This document shows positions 9,080 through 16,729 of a stretch of DNA of 64,000 nt, piece by piece. The stretch comes from Wenxinia saemankumensis (GTDB taxonomy: Bacteria; Pseudomonadota; Alphaproteobacteria; Rhodobacterales; Rhodobacteraceae): NCBI RefSeq assembly GCF_900141735.1, contig NZ_FQYO01000004.1, positions 186,001 to 250,000 of the forward strand. The letters run 5' to 3'. Within the stretch, counting starts at the first letter, position 1. Every line of letters starts with the position of its first letter. The translations under genes and the position numbers were made by a program. The notes beneath the pieces were generated by a model, which had not been told where the DNA came from, searched no databases, and saw nothing but the letters and a program-made list of their open reading frames with translations.

Positions 9080-9483
9080 CAGAAATCCTCCCGTGGCGGT
9101 GGACCGGCATGGCGGGGATGATCCCCGGCGAAGGCGAAGCTGTCGGGTTTCTCGGCGGCGAAGATCTCGTGCCGCACCGTCAGGCCGTTCGCATCGTCGA
9201 ACAGGCCGATGGGCACCTCGTAATCGCCGGCCCCGTCGATCCCCTTGTCCCAGCGGTACCAGAGCGGCGAGCCGCACTCGGCGCAGCGCGCACGCGTCGC
9301 CCAGCCGGAGGTGCGGCGCGGGGCGACGGGCCCCGTCGCCTCCATCGCCGACTGCGGCACCGAGACGGCGATCATCGGCCCGCCGGACCAGCGCTGGCAT
9401 TGCCGGCAATGGCAGATGCCGAAAGCGCCGAGCTCCGCCGCGCGAAAGGTCACGGCCCCGCAGAGGCAGCGTCCCGTCCTCAC
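9079..9483 (-). CDS. GFA/CENP-V-type zinc-binding protein (copy 2)
   Basis: A 134-aa protein starting at a GTG (9481-9483) that overlaps the previous stop as GTGA. It has the cysteine pattern of the GFA (glutathione-dependent formaldehyde-activating enzyme-like) fold: RCLCGAVTF near the start, then CHCRQCQRWSGGP, then ARCAECGSPLWYRW. Members bind structural zinc, but their substrates are mostly unknown. The GFA name does not show formaldehyde chemistry here. The next gene overlaps by TGATG. It is adjacent to, and probably a duplicate of, the gene at 9480-9929. Confidence 0.85.
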   Translation of the reverse strand: MRTGRCLCGAVTFRAAELGAFGICHCRQCQRWSGGPMIAVSVPQSAMEATGPVAPRRTSGWATRARCAECGSPLWYRWDKGIDGAGDYEVPIGLFDDANGLTVRHEIFAAEKPDSFAFAGDHPRHAGPPPREDF

Positions 9484-9929
9484 GGCGCGGCCCCCGCATC
9501 CGGGACGTGGCGGTTCGCGGCCTCGTACTCGGCCTGCGTCAGCCGCCGGTGATCGCCCGGCAGGCGCAGGGCGTGCCAGGCGCGGTCGACGTAGTTCTCG
9601 CTCCTCAGCGGCCAGTCCCGCGTTGCCGGGAACAGACCGGCGGTGAACTCGTAGGGGCTGCCCTCTTCGGCATCGCGCATCCACAGGCCGGTGCCGCAGC
9701 TGTCGCACCAGGCCCGCTCGGAGAAGTCGGTCGGGCGGCGCGTCCGCACCGGGCCCTCCACCGACACGCCGTCCGGGGCCGCCTCGAACCCGACCTGCAC
9801 GCTGCCCGTCCAGGTCCGGCAATAGCCGCAATGGCAGGCCCAGAGACGCGGCTGCGCCGGGACGGCCGCGATCGTGACGGCACCGCAGAGGCAGGCCCCC
9901 CGGATCGCGGACTCCCCTGCCCCGTCCAT
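9480..9929 (-). CDS. GFA/CENP-V-type zinc-binding protein (copy 1)
   Basis: A 149-aa soluble protein with the GFA cysteine pattern: ACLCGAVT (C13, C15), WACHCGYCRTWTGS and AWCDSCGTGLWMRD. A C-terminal tail of about 30 residues extends past the core domain. No signal peptide is visible, so it should be cytoplasmic, unlike the flanking exported proteins. Its ATG overlaps the stop of paralog B (TGATG), and its own stop overlaps the start of copy 2 (GTGA). The tight coupling suggests coordinated expression with glutamate synthase. The substrate is unknown. Confidence 0.85.
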   Translation of the reverse strand: MDGAGESAIRGACLCGAVTIAAVPAQPRLWACHCGYCRTWTGSVQVGFEAAPDGVSVEGPVRTRRPTDFSERAWCDSCGTGLWMRDAEEGSPYEFTAGLFPATRDWPLRSENYVDRAWHALRLPGDHRRLTQAEYEAANRHVPDAGAAP

Positions 9930-10585
9930 CAGAGCTCCTGTCCGCAGCCGTAGATCGGCGCGGGAGAGAGGAAGCCGGGCTCGCCCGGCTCGATGAAGGC
10001 GACGGGGCTGTCGTCGCTCTCGAAGCTGCCCTCGGGCGAGACGTAGGTGGACTGACCCGACAGGAACATCCGCCAGTCCCGGCTGATGTATTCGTTGCCC
10101 GCGCTCGACCACAGGATCTCGCCTTCCGAATCGAAGGCGGTGATGTCGTAATCGGTCCGGTCCAGCGTGACGCCGTCGATCTCCACGCTCTCGCCGGTCA
10201 GGCGGTCGGTGCCGACATAGCGCGTGACCTCGCCCGCATCGTTCGTGGTGGTGAAGTCGTAATCGCTCACCCCTTCCTCAAGCAGCGAGGTGAACGAGGC
10301 GGGGCGGTCGACCTCCTCCGACAGGTATTCGGTGGTGCCCGACAGCAGGTGGAAACTCTCGACCCACTGCGTCTCGGAATCGATGGCGCCGAAATAGGTG
10401 ATGCCGCTCTGATCCATGTCGATCCGGCGCTGCCACCCCTCGGGGTCGTCCTCGCAGGTGAAATGATGGCTCACCCGGCAGGACATCGCCTGCACGGTCA
10501 GGTAGGCGGTGCAGCCCTGCGGGATCTCCACCTGCTGGGCGAAGGCGGGCAGCGGCAGCACGGCGAGGGCGAGAAGAAGACGCAT
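9929..10585 (-). CDS. Exported four-cysteine protein, paralog B (unknown function)
   Basis: A 218-aa protein with a signal peptide (MRLLLALAVLPLPAFA). It is closest to paralog C: both have PQGCTAY, a C-x-VSH segment and a following TC. Both also have AETQWVES or SETQWVES, DRLTGES or DLLTGES, SS-x-GNE, RDWR and GEPGFL. It ends in YGCGQEL, placing the fourth cysteine near the C-terminus. The mature protein is acidic and rich in beta-type sequence. The start lies 3 nt after the stop of paralog C. No known domain was recognised. Confidence 0.85.
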   Translation of the reverse strand: MRLLLALAVLPLPAFAQQVEIPQGCTAYLTVQAMSCRVSHHFTCEDDPEGWQRRIDMDQSGITYFGAIDSETQWVESFHLLSGTTEYLSEEVDRPASFTSLLEEGVSDYDFTTTNDAGEVTRYVGTDRLTGESVEIDGVTLDRTDYDITAFDSEGEILWSSAGNEYISRDWRMFLSGQSTYVSPEGSFESDDSPVAFIEPGEPGFLSPAPIYGCGQEL

Positions 10586-10588
10586 GGG

Positions 10589-11290
10589 TCAGAGTCTCTC
10601 GTTCGGAAGGGGAAGGGGCACGGCGAAGGACATCAGCGCCCCGCAATCGTGGCGCGGGCTCTCGGCCAGGAAGCCGGGTTCGCCGGGGCGGGCGATCTCC
10701 ATCGGGGAGCGGTCGTCCTGCCATTCCTCGGACCCGGTCTGCAGGGTCGAGGTGCCCGAGATGAAGGTCCGCCAGTCGCGCTGGATCCATTCGTTGCCGG
10801 ACGAGGACCAAAGGAAGGCGCCGGTATCGGCATCGGTCGCGGTGATGCTGAATTCGGTCTGTTCGAGCGTCACACCGTCGATCACACGGCTCTCGCCCGT
10901 CAGCAGATCGATTCCGGTGAAGCGGGTACGGTAGCCGGCATCGTCGATCGTGACGAAATCGTAATCGTCCCGGTTCGTCGCGAGTAGCGCGCTGAACGAG
11001 GCAGGATCCGTCCCGCCCTCCAGCTCCTCGACGCGGCCGGCCTCCAGGTGGTGGCTCTCGACCCACTGCGTCTCGGCGTCGATCCGGCCGTAGAAGGTCG
11101 GCCCGTCCTCGCCCAGATCGACCCGCCACTGCATCCCGGGCGCGTCCCCCGCGCAGGTATAGAGGTGGCTGACGATGCAGGCGCGCTTCTGGATCGTGGC
11201 ATAGGCGGTGCAGCCCTGCGGCAGGGCATAGTCCGCCCAGGCGCCGCCGGGCGCGACCAGGGCGAGGGTCAGGGCGAGGCGCCGCATCAT
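10589..11290 (-). CDS. Exported four-cysteine protein, paralog C (unknown function)
   Basis: A 233-aa protein with a signal peptide (MMRRLALTLALVAPGGAWA). It carries the family cysteines in PQGCTAY, RACIVSHLYTC and HDCGAL. It also has TQWVESHHLEAG, DLLTGESRVIDGVTLEQTEF, SSSGNEWIQRDWRTF and ARPGEPGFLAES, all shared with paralog B. A tail after the last cysteine (SFAVPLPLPNERL) is absent from the other two. The ATG overlaps the gltD stop (ATGA), so it should be translated with gltD. A second ATG one codon later is possible. Confidence 0.85.
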   Translation of the reverse strand: MMRRLALTLALVAPGGAWADYALPQGCTAYATIQKRACIVSHLYTCAGDAPGMQWRVDLGEDGPTFYGRIDAETQWVESHHLEAGRVEELEGGTDPASFSALLATNRDDYDFVTIDDAGYRTRFTGIDLLTGESRVIDGVTLEQTEFSITATDADTGAFLWSSSGNEWIQRDWRTFISGTSTLQTGSEEWQDDRSPMEIARPGEPGFLAESPRHDCGALMSFAVPLPLPNERL

Positions 11291-12729
11291 TCCGCCGCGA
11301 CGGCCGCCGCCTCGGCCCCGGTGCCGAGATAGTCCAGGATCGCGGCGGCCGAATCGCGACCGTCGCGGATCGCCCAGACGACGAGGGACGCGCCGCGCAC
11401 GATGTCGCCCACGGCATAGACCCCGTCCAGCGAGGTGCGGCCCGTCACCGCCTCGGCCCGGATGGTGCCCCAGCGGGTCACTTCCAGCCCGTCCACGCCC
11501 CAGAGCTTCGGCAGGTCCTCGGGCTCGAAGCCCAGCGCCTTGATGACCAGGTCGGCCTCGGCGAGGTACTCCGCCCCCTCGATGATCTCGGGCATGCGGC
11601 GGCCCGTGGCGTCGGGCTGGCCGAGGCGCATCCGGCTGATCTCGACCCCCCGCACCTGCGTGCCGTCCACCTCGAAGCCGAGCGGGGCCGAGAGCCACGA
11701 GAACTCGACGCCCTCCTCCTCGGCATTGGCGACTTCGCGCTGGCTGCCCGGCATGTTGTCGCGGTCGCGGCGATAGAGGCAGGTGACGCTGGTCGCGCCC
11801 TGACGGATCGCGGTGCGCAGGCAGTCCATCGCGGTATCGCCGCCGCCGATCACCACAACCTTCTTGCCGGCCGCGTTCAGCTCGCCGCTGTCGAACTCCT
11901 CGACCTCGTCGCCGAAGCTCTTGCGGTTCGACGCGGTGAGGAAGTCGAGCGCGCGGACGATCCCGCCGGCATCGGATTCCGGCAGCTCGCGGCTCTTGTA
12001 GACGCCGGTGGCGATCAGCACCGCGTCGTGCTTGCCCCGGATCGCGTCGAACGAGATGTCCTCGCCCACGTTGCAGTTCAGCACGAACTCGACGCCCGAT
12101 TGCGCCAGCTGGTCGACGCGGCGCTCGACCACGTCCTTCTCGAGCTTGAAGCCGGGGATGCCGTAGACCATCAGCCCGCCGGCGCGGTCGTAGCGGTCGT
12201 AGACGATGACCTGCACGCCGGCCCGGCGCAGCATGTCGGCCGCGGCGAGGCCGCCGGGGCCCGCCCCGATGATGCCGACGCTCTCGGCCCGCTCTTCCGC
12301 CGGCCGGAACGGCTGGACCCAGCCCTTCTCCCATGCGGTGTCGGTGATGTACTTCTCGACCGCGCCGATGGTGACGGTGCCGTGGCCCGATTGCTCGATC
12401 ACGCAATTGCCTTCGCAGAGCCGGTCCTGCGGGCAGATGCGGCCGCAGATCTCGGGGAAGGTATTGGTGGACTGGCTGATCTCGTAGGCCTCGCGCAGGC
12501 GGCCCGCGGCGGTCATCCGCAACCAGTCGGGGATGTTGTTGTGCAGCGGGCAATGCGTCTGGCAGTAGGGCACGCCGCATTGCGAGCAACGGCTCGACTG
12601 CTCCGCCGCCTTGGCCTCGGCGAACTCGCGGTAGATCTCGTCGAAATCCGCGCGGCGCAGGTCCGCCGCGCGCTTCTCGGGCATGTCGCGCGAGACGCTG
12701 ACGAACTTGAGCATCGGTTCCTTGGCCAT
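11287..12729 (-). CDS. gltD: Glutamate synthase (NADPH) small subunit
   Basis: This 480-aa flavoprotein oxidises NADPH and passes electrons to GltB through FAD and Fe-S clusters. N-terminal cysteines for [4Fe-4S] clusters lie in CSQCGVPYCQTHCP and CGRICPQDRLCEGNC. Dinucleotide-binding motifs are GIIGAGPGGLAAAD (FAD) and KVVVIGGGDTAMDCL (NADPH). The start at 12729 has GAGGGGG just upstream. Longer in-frame extension to 12780 lacks family similarity. It is the first gene of the operon, so the inserted genes and gltB depend on its promoter unless internal promoters exist. Confidence 0.96.
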   Translation of the reverse strand: MAKEPMLKFVSVSRDMPEKRAADLRRADFDEIYREFAEAKAAEQSSRCSQCGVPYCQTHCPLHNNIPDWLRMTAAGRLREAYEISQSTNTFPEICGRICPQDRLCEGNCVIEQSGHGTVTIGAVEKYITDTAWEKGWVQPFRPAEERAESVGIIGAGPGGLAAADMLRRAGVQVIVYDRYDRAGGLMVYGIPGFKLEKDVVERRVDQLAQSGVEFVLNCNVGEDISFDAIRGKHDAVLIATGVYKSRELPESDAGGIVRALDFLTASNRKSFGDEVEEFDSGELNAAGKKVVVIGGGDTAMDCLRTAIRQGATSVTCLYRRDRDNMPGSQREVANAEEEGVEFSWLSAPLGFEVDGTQVRGVEISRMRLGQPDATGRRMPEIIEGAEYLAEADLVIKALGFEPEDLPKLWGVDGLEVTRWGTIRAEAVTGRTSLDGVYAVGDIVRGASLVVWAIRDGRDSAAAILDYLGTGAEAAAVAAE

Positions 12730-12797
12730 GGGCGCCCCCTCATGTGTCGTGCGGGCGTGATAGACGAGGCCACGGCGCATGAAAAGTCATAAGTGCT

Positions 12798-12863
12798 GAC
12801 CTAAATCGAGGTTTTTCGATGCTGGCCGCAAAATTCCGGCGCCAGTCACCCCGATATTAGGTC
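12798..12863. promoter_or_regulatory. Nested inverted repeats in the gltD/uppP divergent intergenic region
   Basis: Outer arms: GACCTAAATCGAGG (12798-12811) pairs with CCCCGATATTAGGTC (12849-12863), with one mismatch and one extra base. Inner arms: CTGGC (12822-12826) and GCCAG (12841-12845), almost concentric. The region lies between two divergent starts, so it may be an operator or a structured leader or small RNA. I could not place confident -35/-10 pairs. Confidence 0.45.
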
Positions 12864-12940
12864 CGGTTCGATTCACATATCCCCTCTGGCCCCTGCAAAC
12901 CAGGGGACTAGGGTGCGCGCGAATCGCGCGGAGCCGTGTC

Positions 12941-13744
12941 ATGCCTCTCTTCCACCTCGTCCTCGTGGCCCTCATCCAGGGGATCACGGAGTTCCTTCCC
13001 GTCTCTTCCTCGGGGCACCTCATCCTGCTGCCCGCGCTCACCGGCCTGGACGACCAGGGGCTGGTGATCGACGTCGCCGCCCATGTCGGCACGCTGCTCG
13101 CCGTGATCCTGTTCTTCCGCCGCGACGTGGGCGAGGGGATCGCGGGGCTGCGCGACCTGGCCTCCGGGCGACGCGACACCTACGGCGCGCGGCTGGCGCT
13201 GGGGATCGTGGTCGCGACGATCCCGGTCGTTCTCGTCGGCTTCGTCCTCAGCGCGACGGGGCTGGAGGAGCATCTGCGCTCCACCGCCGTGATCGGCTGG
13301 ACGATGCTGCTCTTCGGCCTCGTCCTCTACTGGGCGGATACCCGTTTTCCGGAAGGGCGGACCGCGCGGTCCTGGAGCCTGCGCCACGCGCTGGTCATGG
13401 GGCTGTGGCAGGTGCTGGCGCTGATCCCCGGCACGTCGCGGTCGGGCATCACGATCACCGGGGCCCGCACGCTGGGATTCGACCGGCGCGAGGCGGCGCG
13501 GCTGTCGATGCTGATGTCGATCCCGGTCATCGCCGCCTCGGGCCTGCTGCTCGGCCTCGACGTGGCGCGCACCGCCGATGCCGGGGTGGCGCGCGACGGC
13601 GCGATCGTGGCGGGACTGTCCTTCCTCTCCGCGCTGGCGGCGCTGGCGCTGATGATGCGCCTGCTGCGCAGCGTCAGCTACACGCCCTACGTGGTCTACC
13701 GCGTGATCCTGGGACTGATCCTGCTGGGGATCGCCTATCTCTGA
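12941..13744 (+). CDS. uppP: Undecaprenyl-diphosphatase UppP (BacA)
   Basis: This 267-aa inner-membrane enzyme dephosphorylates undecaprenyl pyrophosphate, regenerating the lipid carrier for cell-wall and surface-glycan synthesis. The signature QGITEFLPVSSSGHLIL lies near the N-terminus. The second motif ALIPGTSRSGITITGAR lies past the middle. Several hydrophobic helices make up the rest. The length is typical. GGAG lies 8 nt before the ATG. It converges with the next gene, with only 3 nt between the stop codons. Confidence 0.97.
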   Translation: MPLFHLVLVALIQGITEFLPVSSSGHLILLPALTGLDDQGLVIDVAAHVGTLLAVILFFRRDVGEGIAGLRDLASGRRDTYGARLALGIVVATIPVVLVGFVLSATGLEEHLRSTAVIGWTMLLFGLVLYWADTRFPEGRTARSWSLRHALVMGLWQVLALIPGTSRSGITITGARTLGFDRREAARLSMLMSIPVIAASGLLLGLDVARTADAGVARDGAIVAGLSFLSALAALALMMRLLRSVSYTPYVVYRVILGLILLGIAYL

Positions 13745-13747
13745 CGG

Positions 13748-14755
13748 TCAGGAGAACCCGGCGCGGCCCGACCCGCCGCCCCGGATGTTCTGCGCGCTCT
13801 GCTTGATGTCGGAATACTGGCCCGACGGACGGAAGCGCCACAGGTAATCCGCCAGCTCCGCCTCCATCGCGCGGGGCTGGATGCCGAGATCGGCAAAGCC
13901 CTTCGCGCCGTCGGCCACGACGTTGTCATGGTGCAGCTGCGCGACCTGGTCGGGCGTGATCGGCTGCGGGGAGAGGCCGAAGGTCATCACGTTGCCGACC
14001 TCCGCCACCCGGGCCATCAGTCCGGCGAGGCCGAAGGGCAGGTTCACCACCGCGCGCTTGCGGCGGATCACGTCCAGCATCTGCTCCATCAGCTCGCGGA
14101 ACGTGTGCACGTCCGGTCCGCCCAGCTCGTAGACGCCGGAGGCGGCGGGATCGTCCACCGCCGCGACGACCGCGGCCGCCACGTCATCGACGAAGACGGG
14201 CTGGAACCGGGTCCGGCCGCCGACGACCGGAATCACCGGCGAGGTGCGGGCCATCCCGGCGAAGCGGTTGAAGAACTGGTCCTCCGGACCGTAGACGACC
14301 GAGGGCCGCAGGATGACGGCCCCGGGGAACGCGCCGCTCACCAGAGCCTCGCCCCGGGCCTTGGTCCGGGCGTATTCGCTCTTCCCGTCCGCATCCGCGC
14401 CGATGGCCGAGATGTGGACCAGCCGGCGCACGCCCTCTTCCGCCGCGATCCGCGCGACGCGGCCGGCGCCGTGCTGCTGCACCGCCTCGGCATCGTTGCG
14501 GCCGCGCGTGTCGAAGGTCCCGGCACAGTTCACCACCGCGTCCGCGCCGCGGATCGCCGCCCTCACGCTGTCGTCGTCGCGGATATTGGCGAAGACGGGC
14601 TCGACCTGCCCGACCACGCCGTAGGTCCGCAGGAAGAGCGCCTCGTTGGGATTGCGGCAGGCGGCGCGCACCCGCCACCCGTCCTTGGCGAGCCGGCGGG
14701 CGACGTAGCGGCCGACGAATCCCGATCCGCCGAAGATGGTGACGAGCTTTGCCAT
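13748..14755 (-). CDS. NDUFA9-like NAD(P)-binding protein (complex I subunit/assembly family)
   Basis: A 335-aa atypical short-chain dehydrogenase with an N-terminal Rossmann motif, TIFGGSGFVGRYVARRL. It has SYK-type remnants (HISAIGAD, SEYARTKARGE) and ILRPSVVYGPEDQFFNRFA. This pattern matches the bacterial relatives of mitochondrial complex I subunit NDUFA9. The family binds NADPH, but catalysis is generally unproven. Complex I membership is inferred; no nuo genes lie in the window. The tail (QSAQNIRGGGSGRAGFS) is disordered in appearance. Confidence 0.85.
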   Translation of the reverse strand: MAKLVTIFGGSGFVGRYVARRLAKDGWRVRAACRNPNEALFLRTYGVVGQVEPVFANIRDDDSVRAAIRGADAVVNCAGTFDTRGRNDAEAVQQHGAGRVARIAAEEGVRRLVHISAIGADADGKSEYARTKARGEALVSGAFPGAVILRPSVVYGPEDQFFNRFAGMARTSPVIPVVGGRTRFQPVFVDDVAAAVVAAVDDPAASGVYELGGPDVHTFRELMEQMLDVIRRKRAVVNLPFGLAGLMARVAEVGNVMTFGLSPQPITPDQVAQLHHDNVVADGAKGFADLGIQPRAMEAELADYLWRFRPSGQYSDIKQSAQNIRGGGSGRAGFS

Positions 14756-14862
14756 GGGCGTGATCCTGTTCGCGGGCTCCTGCGAGGGGGATGTAGCGCC
14801 CCCGCCCCCCTCGGGGCAATCCCCGCGGGACCGGGAAGGTGCCCGCCGGGCGCGGAACGCTG

Positions 14863-14890
14863 TTGACAGCCCCCGCGCGCTTCCTTAGAT
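14863..14890 (+). promoter_or_regulatory. Sigma-70-type promoter of tRNA-Leu
   Basis: TTGACA (14863-14868), a 16-nt spacer, then TTAGAT (14885-14890). Transcription should begin near 14897, about 12 nt before the tRNA. Confidence 0.8.
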
Positions 14891-14908
14891 CGCCGCCTCA
14901 CACGACCT

Positions 14909-14995
<87 letters not shown>

Positions 14996-15371
14996 CTCTC
15001 CCCGACATCCAATCCGTCCCGCACCATGCTTTCGCATGGCAGCCCGTGGCGTGCCGGCGATGCGTGCGCGGGCCTGTGCGCCGGGCCGGACCTGACCGAA
15101 AAGATAGGCCATTCCGCCTCGATTCGGCCATTCCGGCGCCACGCTCGACAGGCTGAGCAAACTTTCGGGCAGGTGGATTGATCCCTTATGGCGTACAGTC
15201 GCGCCTCTTGGTCGACATGGTTTCCGGAACGGACCGCCTGACCCGTCCAAAAGTACTGTCAATGCCTTAATGCGGCCGGATCGGGGGCGTTAACTAATCC
15301 CGGAAGACCTGCGCCCGACAGGCCGCGCGGGCGGCCCCGAGGTGACGGGACGCGACAGAGGACGAGCCGAC
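14996..15371. other. Intergenic stretch without a recognisable gene
   Basis: These 376 nt between tRNA-Leu and the small membrane protein hold no convincing gene. There is no clear terminator after the tRNA. A locally AT-richer part (about 15240-15300) contains TTAATG, 17 nt, then TTAACT, a weak promoter candidate for the next gene. Confidence 0.5.
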
Positions 15372-15734
15372 ATGACCAGCAAGTTCCCCTCCATCGATGT
15401 GGAGGCCCTGCGCCGCCGGGCGGATGGCGTGGCGCGGTCCGGCAGTCCCGACAACGCCGCCCCGGCCCCGCGGCGGGGCCGTGCCGGGCGGTTCGGCCGG
15501 GCCCGTCCCGCCCCGGTCAGCCCGCCCCCCGCGCCGAGGACCGCGTCGATGCCCCCCTCCCCCCTGATCGATGCGCCCCCCGCCCCGCGCAAGGCCGCCG
15601 GCTACGGGCGGACGATCCTCGTCAGCCTCGCCATCGTGGCGGCGGCGCTGATGGCCGACGGCTTCGTCACCTCGAACACGCTGGCCTGGGTGCCCGCGGC
15701 GGGCGAGGCGTCGGTCCAGATCGCGCTGAACTGA
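15372..15734 (+). CDS. Small Pro/Ala/Arg-rich single-pass membrane protein (unknown)
   Basis: A 120-aa protein of unknown function. Residues 1-75 are basic and Pro/Ala/Arg-rich and probably disordered and cytoplasmic. A hydrophobic helix follows (about residues 79-97, TILVSLAIVAAALMADGFV), then a short C-terminal tail ending QIALN. No domain was recognised. It starts at the ATG at 15372; an upstream in-frame start at 15342 would add ten residues. It is the only gene between tRNA-Leu and the ion channel. Coding status rests on the intact frame and the membrane segment. Confidence 0.6.
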   Translation: MTSKFPSIDVEALRRRADGVARSGSPDNAAPAPRRGRAGRFGRARPAPVSPPPAPRTASMPPSPLIDAPPAPRKAAGYGRTILVSLAIVAAALMADGFVTSNTLAWVPAAGEASVQIALN

Positions 15735-15907
15735 CCCCGGACGGCGCGCCGGGGCGCCCGGCTCCGCGCCCTCCTCCCTCCCGACCCGTGATCCCCGGGA
15801 CGCGCCGCCCCCTTCGCCGCGCCGCGCCGCGCCGGGCGGGGATGGAAGCGGCCGCGCGAACCTGATTGGCTGCCCCGGACCTGCAATCCGCCTTGCCCCG
15901 GGACACG

Positions 15908-16669
15908 ATGCTGCCGATTCTGCGCGAACTCTACGAGGACGACACGCCCCGCGCCGTGCGTTTCCGTTACGGGCTCATCTTCTTCGACCTCGCCACGATC
16001 CTGTTCGTCATCGTGACCAGCTTCTTCCCGGCCTATGGCTGGATCGAGCTGGTCGATTTCGCGCTCGGCCTGGTCATCCTGACCGATTTCACGCTGCGGG
16101 CCATCATAGATCCGCAGCCGATCCGCCAGTTCACCCGGTTCGCGACCTGGGCCGACATCGCGGCCATCGCGTCCTTCCTCGCGCCGATCACGGGAGAGGC
16201 CTTCGGCTTCCTGCGGATCCTGCGCACGCTGCGGTTGCTGCATTCCTACCAGCTGCTGCGCCGCTTCCGGCAGGATTTCCCCGGATTCACCGAGCGCGAG
16301 GAGGTGATCGTCGCCACGGTGAACCTCGTCGTCTTCCTCTTCGTGATGACGGGGCTGATCTACGCCACCCAGGCGCGGATCAATGCCGAGATCGGCAATT
16401 ACGCCGACGCGCTCTACTTCACCGTGACCGCGCTGACGACGACCGGCTTCGGCGACATCACGCTCGAGGGGACGTCGGGCAGGATGCTGTCGGTATTGGT
16501 GATGTTCGTCGGCGTGACGCTGTTCCTGCGGCTCGCCCAGGTGGTGTTCCGCCCCAACAAGGTGCACCACGAATGTCCGCAATGCGGGCTCGAGCTGCAC
16601 GACCCCGACGCGGTGCATTGCAAGCATTGCGGCACCACGATCCACATCAGGACCGAGGGTCACATCTGA
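15908..16669 (+). CDS. Voltage-gated-type potassium channel with C-terminal zinc ribbon
   Basis: A 253-aa six-helix channel subunit (counting from ATG 15908; a TTG at 15866 would add 14 residues). S1 starts near residue 20. An Arg-rich S4-like helix is at about 100-121 (FLRILRTLRLLHSYQLLRRF). The pore loop carries the K+ selectivity sequence TTTGFGD (177-183), followed by the inner helix. After S6 come two CxxC knuckles, CPQC (C223, C226) and CKHC (C238, C241), forming a probable zinc ribbon in the cytoplasm. K+ conduction follows from the filter sequence. The ribbon's role is unknown. Confidence 0.88.
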   Translation: MLPILRELYEDDTPRAVRFRYGLIFFDLATILFVIVTSFFPAYGWIELVDFALGLVILTDFTLRAIIDPQPIRQFTRFATWADIAAIASFLAPITGEAFGFLRILRTLRLLHSYQLLRRFRQDFPGFTEREEVIVATVNLVVFLFVMTGLIYATQARINAEIGNYADALYFTVTALTTTGFGDITLEGTSGRMLSVLVMFVGVTLFLRLAQVVFRPNKVHHECPQCGLELHDPDAVHCKHCGTTIHIRTEGHI

Positions 16670-16729
16670 CCCGGCGCCCTTGAACGGGCGCGCCGCCGCT
16701 GGCAAAGCCGGGCGGAACAGGAGAACGCG

